DNA from: a candidate division NC10 bacterium SPGG6
GTDB lineage: Bacteria; Methylomirabilota; Methylomirabilia; Methylomirabilales; CSP1-5
Direction: 5' to 3'
Assembly: GCA_001643535.1 (NCBI GenBank)
Contig: LXTG01000059.1
Span: 1 to 6,428 of the forward strand
Length of the DNA: 6,428 nucleotides
Notes under the pieces: model-generated
Told to the model about the DNA's origin: nothing
The model's database searches: none
Seen by the model: the letters and a program-made list of their open reading frames with translations, nothing else
Part shown: positions 1 through 5,379 of the stretch, one piece after another
Layout: each line of letters starts with the position of its first letter
Position numbering within the stretch: position 1 is the first letter of the stretch
Made by a program: the position numbers and the translations under genes

Positions 1-806
1 ACATCCTTTATCCCCGCCGTGAGATACCCGACCTCCCCTGCGCGTAACATTGGGACTGGTCGCATTTCTGGGGAGAAAACCCCCACCTGACTCACCTCAA
101 AGGTACCGCCGCTCGACATGAGACAAATGCGGAGCCCCGGTCGGACGAGTCCGTCCATAACACGGATGTAGGCAATCACGCCCTGGAAGGGATCAAACCA
201 GGAGTCAAAAACCAACGCTGCAAGGGGCGCCTGCGGATCTCCCTGCGGCGGGGCGATGCGTGCGACGATAGCCTCGAGGACCTCCTGAGTCCCGATCCCC
301 TCCTTGGCGCTACACAGGATCACCTCAGAGGCTTCGATCAGAAGGGTTTCTTCCATTTGCTGCGTGACCCGGACAACGTCGGCTATGGGGAGGTCGATCT
401 TGTTGAGCACCGGTATGATAATGAGATTCCGCTCAAGGGCCAGGTGGAGGTTGGCCAGCGTCTGTGCCTGAACTCCCTGAGAGGCATCCACCACCAAGAG
501 AGTCCCCTCGCAGGCGCGCAAGGCTCGGGAGACTTCGTAGGTAAAGTCTACATGGCCCGGGGTGTCGATCAGGTTGAGGGTGTATCCCGTTCCCTCCCGC
601 GACTCATAATGGAGACGGACCGCTTTGGCCTTGATTGTGATCCCTCGCTCCCGCTCCAGCTCCATTCGGTCCAGGACCTGCTCTCGCATCTTCGACGCCG
701 GCACGGTCCCGGTGTACTCCAGGAGTCGATCGGCCAAGGTAGACTTCCCGTGGTCGATGTGGGCGATAACGGAGAAGTTCCGGATGTGTTTTGGGTCATA
801 GCTCAT
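1..806 (-). CDS. lepA: Elongation factor 4 (LepA), N-terminal 268 codons, truncated by window edge
   Basis: LepA is a ribosome-associated translational GTPase, a paralogue of EF-G, that acts on stalled or back-translocated ribosomes and in ribosome biogenesis. Translating the minus strand from the ATG at 806-804 gives MSYDPKHIRNFSVIAHIDHG followed by KST. That is the P-loop AHIDHGKST at residues 15-23. Further on come the switch region RERGITIKA, the G3 motif DTPGH, the G4 motif NKID, and the start of domain II (DSWFDPFQGVIAYIRV). The match to LepA rather than EF-G or TypA is clear. About 330 C-terminal residues, including the LepA-specific C-terminal domain, lie outside the window. The start is chosen because family members begin a few residues before IRNF. 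The frame is also open upstream, with ATGs at 917 and 938, but that extension is made of 7-bp repeats. No Shine-Dalgarno sequence is visible before 806. Confidence 0.97.
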   Translation of the reverse strand, partial: MSYDPKHIRNFSVIAHIDHGKSTLADRLLEYTGTVPASKMREQVLDRMELERERGITIKAKAVRLHYESREGTGYTLNLIDTPGHVDFTYEVSRALRACEGTLLVVDASQGVQAQTLANLHLALERNLIIIPVLNKIDLPIADVVRVTQQMEETLLIEASEVILCSAKEGIGTQEVLEAIVARIAPPQGDPQAPLAALVFDSWFDPFQGVIAYIRVMDGLVRPGLRICLMSSGGTFEVSQVGVFSPEMRPVPMLRAGEVGYLTAGIKD

Positions 807-810
807 CGAG

Positions 811-859
811 TGTCCACAGTCCAGCGTCCACCGTCCAAGGTCAACAGTCGAAGGCCCAT
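811..859. repeat. Degenerate 7-bp tandem repeat, array A (GTCCA type)
   Basis: Seven consecutive heptads lie directly before lepA. GTC occurs at 812, 819, 826, 833, 840 and 847, exactly seven bases apart, and the first four units share GTCCA. On the minus strand the unit reads TGGAC, then TTGAC or TCGAC in diverged copies. The array ends about five bases from the lepA start codon and so occupies the whole expected ribosome-binding region. Confidence 0.75.
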
Positions 860-866
860 CGGCCTG

Positions 867-901
867 GTTCAGAGTTGAGGGTTCAGGGTTCAGAGATCGA
901 G
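867..901. repeat. Degenerate 7-bp tandem repeat, array B (GTTCAGR type)
   Basis: Five heptads start at 867, 874, 881, 888 and 895. The consensus is GTTCAGR, with GTTGAGG as the second unit and a diverged GATCGAG as the last. It follows array A with a one-base phase slip, so it is a separate tract in the same spacer. The minus-strand core is TGAAC, one transition away from the TGGAC core of array A. Confidence 0.8.
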
Positions 902-914
902 ATACTCGCTTTGC

Positions 915-942
915 CATGAACCATGAACTATAAACCATGAAC
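915..942. repeat. Degenerate 7-bp tandem repeat, array C (CATGAAC type, inverted relative to array B)
   Basis: Four heptads occupy 915-921, 922-928, 929-935 and 936-942. Units 1, 2 and 4 are exactly CATGAAC; unit 3 is TATAAAC. CATGAAC is the reverse complement of GTTCATG, so this tract carries the array B motif in the opposite orientation. Arrays B and C can fold into an imperfect stem of about 28 bp with a 20-base loop (895-914). Confidence 0.8.
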
Positions 943-951
943 CGGTTAAGC

Positions 952-980
952 GGTGGTCGGTCATTGGTTGACGGTCAACC
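952..980. repeat. Weak 7-bp periodic tract D containing a 15-bp inverted repeat at 966-980
   Basis: GGT occurs at 952, 959, 966 and 973, again exactly seven bases apart, in the last bases before the stop codon of the GT9 gene (985-983). Two of the units form an inverted repeat, GGTTGAC (966-972), G, GTCAACC (974-980), with perfect 7-bp arms and a single central base. The heptad consensus is weaker than in arrays A to C. No T-run follows on the minus strand, so it does not look like an intrinsic terminator. Confidence 0.5.
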
Positions 981-982
981 GA

Positions 983-2008
983 TCAGGGAGGAAGGGGAGC
1001 ACGCCCCTCTGAACCTTGCCCCTGATTTCCTGACCGGTCGTTGAGCATCGCGACGGCAGCCGCGTATACCTCGGCCGGCCGCATGTCTTGAAGGCAGACT
1101 TGTCCCGCCGGGTTCCGGCAGACCTTGGAGAAGCAGGGACTGCAGGAAGGATAGGTAGAGAGGACCTGATGGCCTGTCCCATAAGGCCCCGTCCGTCTAG
1201 GATCGGTTGGCCCCATGAGGGCAATCACCCTGCGTCCGAGGGCAGCGGCGACGTGCATGGGGCCGGTGTCATTGGCAATGACGAGATCAGCCCGTTGAAG
1301 GATTCCTCCGAGCTCTGCCAGCGAGGTCCTCCCCCGTAAATCGACAACCCCCTCTACCTTGGCCAGCGGGTCTTCGGCGGTCGGCAGCTCACCCCCCACC
1401 ATCACTACCTGAATCCCGTCCTGCCGAAGACGACCGGCCACGTCGGCGAAGGAGGCCGCCGGCCACAGCTTGGTCGGCCACCGCGCGCTAGGGATCAAGA
1501 CCACGACCGACCGCGTGCCGTCCACAGCGAGCGACGAAGACGGAAACGTGAGCGGGAAGACCCGATCCCCGTCTTTCACCTCCAGCGCCCCGACCACGTC
1601 GAGATACCGTTCCACCGCATGACGATCCAACTCATTCGAGCCGACCTGCCGTTGGTAGAACAGCCAGGACAGCTCTCGGGCATGCGACGGACCGAGACAG
1701 AGTCGCCCGCGCGCCAATCGGCTGATCAGGGCGCTCTTGAATAGGCCGGTCAGGTCAATGACGAGATCGAAATCCCTCCGGCGCAGTTCCCGGACCACCC
1801 CCCAGAGACCTCTGACAGGACGCTGCCGGTCGAAGGGGATCACCTCATCTACATCGACCGCATACCGGAGCAAAGGGGCGTACACAGCATTGACGACCCA
1901 GGTAATGGTGGCTGGGAGGCCCACCTTAAGGCAATGGATCGTGGGGAGTGCGTGGACCAGATCCCCCAAAGAGCTCAGCTTGACGATCAAAACGCGCTTT
2001 GGTGCCAC
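983..2008 (-). CDS. GT9-family glycosyltransferase (ADP-heptose:LPS heptosyltransferase-like)
   Basis: This is a cytoplasmic-face GT-B enzyme of the WaaC/WaaF/WaaQ family, which normally adds heptose from ADP-heptose to LPS inner core. With the start at 2008 it is 341 residues, usual for the family. The N-terminal motif is RVLIVKLSSLGDLVHALP (residues 5-22), where D16 sits at the family's catalytic Asp position. The nucleotide-sugar half carries PSARWPTKLWP (173-183), NDTGPMHVAAALG (247-259) and GPTDPRRTGPYG (267-278). A cysteine group follows, C289-x2-C292-x4-C297-x7-C305, common in GT9 proteins. The true acceptor and sugar cannot be read from sequence. A GTG at 2008-2006, preceded by GCGGGG, gives a typical N-terminus. 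A GTG at 2026-2024 that overlaps the upstream TGA would add six residues and is also possible. The upstream gene ends at 2023, so translation is probably coupled. Confidence 0.9.
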   Translation of the reverse strand: MAPKRVLIVKLSSLGDLVHALPTIHCLKVGLPATITWVVNAVYAPLLRYAVDVDEVIPFDRQRPVRGLWGVVRELRRRDFDLVIDLTGLFKSALISRLARGRLCLGPSHARELSWLFYQRQVGSNELDRHAVERYLDVVGALEVKDGDRVFPLTFPSSSLAVDGTRSVVVLIPSARWPTKLWPAASFADVAGRLRQDGIQVVMVGGELPTAEDPLAKVEGVVDLRGRTSLAELGGILQRADLVIANDTGPMHVAAALGRRVIALMGPTDPRRTGPYGTGHQVLSTYPSCSPCFSKVCRNPAGQVCLQDMRPAEVYAAAVAMLNDRSGNQGQGSEGRAPLPP

Positions 2009-2022
2009 CTCGACCCCGCTCG

Positions 2023-3417
2023 TCACCACTCCCGCTCGGCGATGAAATCCACCAACATTTCGAGGGAGCGCCGGGCCGTGGTCTCGGGAAAGGAGACCAG
2101 TTGTTCCCGCGCCTTCCGTAAATGATTCCTGGCTTCTTCCACCGCGGCCCGCACCCCTCCACCCTCCGTCACATACCGGCGAATCCTCTCCACCTCGGCC
2201 TGCTGCAATTGTCCATTGCAGAGGAGACGGCGGATCTCGTCCTGCTCGGGGCTCCGGTGCTGATGGAGGACGTAAATCAGGGGATAGGTCACCTTCCCCT
2301 CCAATAGATCGTTCCCCACCGGCTTCCCCAGGATTTCTTCGTTCGCCGTAAAATCCAACGCATCGTCTACCAGCTGAAACCCGATCCCCAAGTTCAAACC
2401 ATACTCTGTTAACGCCTCCACGCGGGTCTCGTCCACACCCGCGATTAATGCTCCACTCCGGCAACTGGCGGAGAAGAGGGCCGCAGTCTTGTAGGTAATG
2501 ACAGTAAGATAATCCTGGTACAGAATATCGGGATTCCGGTGCCACCTGAGCTCGAGGATCTCCCCCTCGGTCATCGCCACGGTGGCATCGGCAAAGGCCT
2601 TCAGGATCCGAAAGTCCCCATCACTCACCAGCCGTTGAATCGAGTGCGAGTACAGAAAGTCGCCGGCCAGGACCGAGACGTGGGGTCCCCACCGTGCATT
2701 GGCCGACGGCTGCCCTCTCCGCTTTTGGGCGTTATCGATAATGTCGTCATGGATCAGGGTCGCCACATGCATGAACTCCGCCACCACCGCCAGATCCACA
2801 CCCCGCTCGCCGCCATCGTACCCACACACCCGGGCGGAGAGGAGGAGCAGGGCGGGCCGTACCCGCTTTCCCCCACCGCCGAGACAATAGGTGGTCACCT
2901 CTGACTCTAGCCTGAGGCGGATGAAAATGGCGGCACAGATCAGGCCCACCACGACCCCGCCTACCACATCGGCGGGATAGTGAACCCCTACATAGACCCT
3001 GGAGTACCCAACCACAGCGGCCACGAGGAAGAGGGGGAGGGCCCACGGCCGATAGGAGGAGGCGAAGAGGGCGGCTTGGGCCGTGATGTTCGCGGCATGG
3101 CTCGAGGGAAACGAAAAGGAACCCCCACTACAGCCGACGAGGACGCGTACAGCCTCCAGAGCCTGGCAGGGGCGAGGGCGCTGGATCCAAAGCTTGAAGA
3201 GCTCGCTCACGGCATTGGAGGCGAGAAGGAGCAGCAGGGCCATCACCACCACAAGCCGCCCCTTCCGGCCTCCCCAGACAACAAGTCCGATCCCCACGAG
3301 GGCGAAAGGGAGGACGAAAGGATCAGGATCGGTGACGGCCGGCATGAGGAGATCGAAAACGCCATTACTGAGGTCTCTGTTGATCACCCGAAAAAGGAGG
3401 AGGTCGAGGCCAGACAT
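2023..3417 (-). CDS. PAP2 phosphatase / E-type polyprenyl diphosphate synthetase fusion (464 aa)
   Basis: Two enzymes are joined in one open frame. Residues 1 to about 167 form a multi-spanning PAP2 lipid phosphatase with all three motifs: K75-x6-R82-P83, PSSH (104-107), and S139-R140-x5-H146-x3-D150. Residues from about 172 to 464 form a trans-polyprenyl diphosphate synthetase: GGGGKRVRP (180-188), first Asp-rich motif DDIID (224-228) with RRG following, K310-T311, and second Asp-rich motif DDALD (351-355). A219, five residues before the first motif, is small, which in this family favours long-chain (octaprenyl-like) products. About 30 residues expected before the GGKR loop are missing, and the last PAP2 membrane helix runs almost straight into the synthetase. 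In six-helix PAP2 proteins the C-terminus is cytoplasmic, which suits the synthetase. The likely role is making polyprenyl phosphate for the neighbouring glycosyltransferases; a chimeric deletion product is the alternative. Confidence 0.9.
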   Translation of the reverse strand: MSGLDLLLFRVINRDLSNGVFDLLMPAVTDPDPFVLPFALVGIGLVVWGGRKGRLVVVMALLLLLASNAVSELFKLWIQRPRPCQALEAVRVLVGCSGGSFSFPSSHAANITAQAALFASSYRPWALPLFLVAAVVGYSRVYVGVHYPADVVGGVVVGLICAAIFIRLRLESEVTTYCLGGGGKRVRPALLLLSARVCGYDGGERGVDLAVVAEFMHVATLIHDDIIDNAQKRRGQPSANARWGPHVSVLAGDFLYSHSIQRLVSDGDFRILKAFADATVAMTEGEILELRWHRNPDILYQDYLTVITYKTAALFSASCRSGALIAGVDETRVEALTEYGLNLGIGFQLVDDALDFTANEEILGKPVGNDLLEGKVTYPLIYVLHQHRSPEQDEIRRLLCNGQLQQAEVERIRRYVTEGGGVRAAVEEARNHLRKAREQLVSFPETTARRSLEMLVDFIAEREW

Positions 3418-3421
3418 GACA

Positions 3422-3511
3422 TCATGCCTCCCGCTTCGCCAGGAGAAAGCCCAGCCCTTCGGGAAGACTCAAAGGCGTTCCGAGGATAAAGACGGACCGG
3501 GGGGTCGTCAC
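3422..3511 (-). CDS. Possible 29-aa small protein filling the GT2-fusion gap
   Basis: I do not recognise this product. A GTG start at 3511-3509 overlaps the GT2 stop codon in a GTGA arrangement and is preceded by GGAGG three bases away. The frame reads about 29 codons, includes VFILGTPLSLPEGLGFLLAK, and ends at the TGA at 3424-3422, four bases before the fusion's ATG. It therefore fits the 90-base gap exactly, in the style of an operon gene. The peptide has a hydrophobic stretch and a basic C-terminus. It could be a real small membrane-associated protein, a leader that couples translation from GT2 to the fusion, a remnant of a longer gene lost by deletion, or chance. Conservation in relatives would decide. 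Its short length is the reason for low confidence. Confidence 0.3.
   Translation of the reverse strand: MTTPRSVFILGTPLSLPEGLGFLLAKREA
3427..3432 (-). promoter_or_regulatory. Shine-Dalgarno sequence for the PAP2-synthetase fusion
   Basis: On the minus strand GGGAGG lies nine bases before the ATG at 3417-3415. Two nearer ATGs (beginning at 3425 and 3428 in descending order) lie too close to the site or in other frames, so this site supports the 3417 start. It also lies within the last codons of the possible 29-codon ORF just upstream. Confidence 0.55.
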
Positions 3512-4509
3512 GATCCTCCGTCCGGGGACCACCCACGATCCTCATCCGGACCCCGGAATACCTGGCGAACGGCGTAGACCGGCTTGCCTTGTGACTCGTG
3601 ATAGATCCGGACCAAAAGCTCCCCCAACAGCCCCAGGACGATCAGTTGGACCCCCAAGATCACGAGCAGGACACTGAGCAGGAGGAGGGGACGGTTGCCG
3701 ATATCTTGGCCCGCGACCAGCTTAAGCAGGCTCAGGTAGATACCCAGACCCACCCCCGCCACGCTCGAGAGCACTCCCATCAAGCCGAAGATCTGGATCG
3801 GTTTAGTCGAGTAACTCAAGAGGAACTTGACGGTGATGAGATCGAGGAGAACCCGAGAGATCCGACCGAGACTGTATTTCGAGTGGCCGAGGCGCCTGGG
3901 GTGATGGCGAACCTTTACCTCGGTGACCGAGACCCCCATCCAACTGGCCACCGCCGGGATGAAGCGGTGCATCTCCCCGTACAGACGCAGGTTCCGCACC
4001 ACCTCCCGGCGATAGGCCTTGAGGGTACACCCGTAGTCATGCAGCTTCACGCCCGTCACCACCGAGATGACCCAGTTGGCGATCCTGGAGGGGAGCTGCC
4101 GGGTGAAGAAAGGGTCCTTGCGATCCACCCGCCAGCCGCTCACCAGATCGTACTCTTTGGCGAGCTCGAGCAGCTTGGGGATATCCTCCGGGTCGTTCTG
4201 CAGGTCTCCGTCCAGCGTCACGATCACCTCGCCTCGCGCGTGGTCGAAGCCGGCGCTCAGGGCGGCCGTCTGGCCGAAGTTCCGGCGCAGGGCCACGATC
4301 ACCCACCGCTTATCCTGCGCTTGAATCTCCCGGGCGACGGCGAGCGTCCCGTCGCTGCTCCCGTCATCCACCAGGATCACCTCGTAGGTGAGACCGAGGG
4401 GATCCAATGCCTCTCCAATAGCGGCCCACAGGGGGCGCAGATTTCCCTCCTCGTTGATAACCGGGATCACGAGAGAGAGGGGAATGGTCTGGGATGGTTC
4501 AGGATTCAT
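3508..4509 (-). CDS. GT2-family polyprenyl-phosphate glycosyltransferase (DPM1/GtrB/ArnC-like)
   Basis: This membrane enzyme is expected to move a sugar from a nucleotide donor to polyprenyl phosphate on the cytoplasmic face. The 333-residue length is typical. The GT-A domain starts LSLVIPVINEEGNL (11-24) and continues with VDDGSSDGT (47-55), the metal-binding DGD of TLDGDLQNDP (98-107), and GWR (125-127). The acceptor-side signature RRLGHSKYSLGRI (205-217) is characteristic of GtrB/ArnC/DPM-like members. Two hydrophobic segments follow, about 237-263 and 274-300, as in the two-helix tail of this group. The start ATG (4509-4507) is three bases after the upstream PAP2 stop, with an in-frame stop just upstream and no Shine-Dalgarno, so initiation probably depends on translation of the PAP2 gene. 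Residues 1-6 (MNPEPS) are encoded by 7-bp repeats. The sugar is unknown. Confidence 0.93.
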   Translation of the reverse strand: MNPEPSQTIPLSLVIPVINEEGNLRPLWAAIGEALDPLGLTYEVILVDDGSSDGTLAVAREIQAQDKRWVIVALRRNFGQTAALSAGFDHARGEVIVTLDGDLQNDPEDIPKLLELAKEYDLVSGWRVDRKDPFFTRQLPSRIANWVISVVTGVKLHDYGCTLKAYRREVVRNLRLYGEMHRFIPAVASWMGVSVTEVKVRHHPRRLGHSKYSLGRISRVLLDLITVKFLLSYSTKPIQIFGLMGVLSSVAGVGLGIYLSLLKLVAGQDIGNRPLLLLSVLLVILGVQLIVLGLLGELLVRIYHESQGKPVYAVRQVFRGPDEDRGWSPDGGS

Positions 4510-4524
4510 AGTTCAGGGTTCAGG
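4497..4524. repeat. 7-bp tandem repeat spanning the PAP2 stop and GT2 start
   Basis: Four heptads occupy 4497-4503, 4504-4510, 4511-4517 and 4518-4524. Three are exactly GTTCAGG and the second is ATTCATA. TTCA falls at 4498, 4505, 4512 and 4519. The array contains the PAP2 stop codon (4515-4513) and the GT2 start codon (4509-4507), and encodes the C-terminal PEP of one protein and NPEP near the N-terminus of the other. Confidence 0.8.
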
Positions 4525-5166
4525 GTACGTGGGGGGAGACTGACCGGTCCTCCCCGCCTGAAGCTGCAGACCGAGAGCCACCCCCGTGGCCATGACAACG
4601 CCGAGCAGCATCCCTCCGAACACGTCAGTCATCCAGTGACTGTCCGTATACATTCGACTGACACCAACCCCAAGCACGATAAGCATGCCGGCCCCCGCGC
4701 TGCTTGCGAACCCCAGAGGCCGACGCAAGCGCCCGCTCCGGTAGGCAAAGTACACGAGTCCGCCCACCGTGACCAGCGCAGCCAGGGTGTGACCGCTCGG
4801 AAACCCCAACCGAGGATCCCCCGGGCGCGCCCGTCCAACGATGACCTTGGAGAGCTGCCCCAACAGCCCTCCGCCCCCCAAGGCGAGGAGAAAAAAGAGG
4901 AAAAACTCTTTCCTCATCTCGCGAGAGCACAAGAGACTGAGGAGGAGCAGCAGCACGGTCAAAATCTGCCAGTCCCCAAAGACCGCCCACTCCCTGATCA
5001 CCCAGCCCAGCGCAATATCCTGACTTCTCTGAAAGAAGTCGCGGACCGCATGATCCATGGAAAAGGGGCCGTTCAGCCTGGCGAGGAAGGCTAACCAGAG
5101 GTAGGCGGCAAAATGCAGGATCGCCACCGTGCTCCACAAGGGGTGTTGAATGGTCCATCGCTTCAC
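4513..5166 (-). CDS. Stand-alone PAP2-family membrane phosphatase
   Basis: This is an integral membrane acid phosphatase of the PAP2 superfamily, which includes PgpB and undecaprenyl-diphosphate phosphatases. The 217 residues carry the complete active-site set: K107-x6-R114-P115, GFPSGH (121-126), and S170-R171-x5-H177-x3-D181. Hydrophobic segments lie near residues 12-29, 66-80, 88-105, 128-142, 157-170 and 183-200, giving about six membrane helices. The start is a GTG at 5166-5164. No in-frame ATG occurs before the upstream in-frame TAG, and GAGGG lies ten bases before the GTG. The C-terminal tail after about residue 205 is poorly structured and ends in PEP encoded by 7-bp repeats. It leads the cluster directly before GT2, so a lipid-linked diphosphate is the most likely substrate. 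Phosphatidylglycerophosphate or another lipid phosphate cannot be excluded. Confidence 0.92.
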   Translation of the reverse strand: MKRWTIQHPLWSTVAILHFAAYLWLAFLARLNGPFSMDHAVRDFFQRSQDIALGWVIREWAVFGDWQILTVLLLLLSLLCSREMRKEFFLFFLLALGGGGLLGQLSKVIVGRARPGDPRLGFPSGHTLAALVTVGGLVYFAYRSGRLRRPLGFASSAGAGMLIVLGVGVSRMYTDSHWMTDVFGGMLLGVVMATGVALGLQLQAGRTGQSPPTYPEP

Positions 5167-5202
5167 CGTGGCACTGCCCTCTTTCAGAGATGACAGCGCC
5201 GT

Positions 5203-5230
5203 ATGCTACCATACCCCTCTGTCGTGTCCA
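5203..5230 (-). promoter_or_regulatory. Candidate sigma70-type promoter for the PAP2-GT2-fusion-GT9 cluster
   Basis: On the minus strand TGGACA (5230-5225) matches the -35 consensus TTGACA at five of six bases. TAGCAT (5208-5203) matches TATAAT at four of six, with a 16-base spacer. The predicted transcript starts near 5196, giving a leader of about 30 bases before the PAP2 GTG. The -35 hexamer lies within a stray repeat-like GCTGGAC unit, and a 7-bp repeat array begins 12 bases further upstream. Confidence 0.4.
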
Positions 5231-5242
5231 GCCCTTTATTTG

Positions 5243-5284
5243 GCTCACGGTTCACAATTCAGGGTTCATGGTCCAGGGTCCAGG
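5243..5284. repeat. 7-bp tandem repeat upstream of the PAP2 promoter candidate
   Basis: Six heptads fill 5243-5284. The YCA core recurs at 5245, 5252, 5259, 5266, 5273 and 5280. The last two units are both GTCCAGG; earlier ones include GTTCATG and ATTCAGG. The tract therefore contains both the GTTCA and GTCCA variants seen near lepA, linking the arrays as one family. It lies in the 213-bp spacer between the M48 protease stop and the PAP2 start. The rest of that spacer (5285-5379) shows no gene and no clear terminator. Confidence 0.8.
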
Positions 5285-5379
5285 AAGGTGTCCGGGGAAG
5301 GTATTCGTCCGTTCGCCGTCACAGGAAAGGGAAGCGTCGTTCGTGAAGGAAGAAGGAGGCAGTGAGGTTTCGAAAATCC

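Noticed and set aside
927..932. A lepA promoter with -10 TATAGT created by the variant heptad TATAAAC
   Set aside because: The -10 match is good by eye, but no acceptable -35 hexamer lies 16-18 bases upstream on the minus strand.
811..942. A CRISPR-like or REP-like element before lepA
   Set aside because: The units are only seven bases and directly adjacent, with no spacers of 30-40 bases and no long conserved repeat. They are simple degenerate tandem repeats.
2009..2545. An N-terminal extension that would make the GT9 protein 520 residues
   Set aside because: The extension is read in a different frame through the synthetase gene and shows no domain. GT9 proteins start just before the KRVLIVKLSSLGD motif.
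3598..5094. A 498-codon plus-strand open frame opposite the GT2 and PAP2 genes
   Set aside because: Its product is low in hydrophobic structure and rich in Gln, His, Asp and Pro, with no recognisable motif. It is antisense to two genes with complete catalytic motifs, so it is a shadow frame of high-GC coding DNA.
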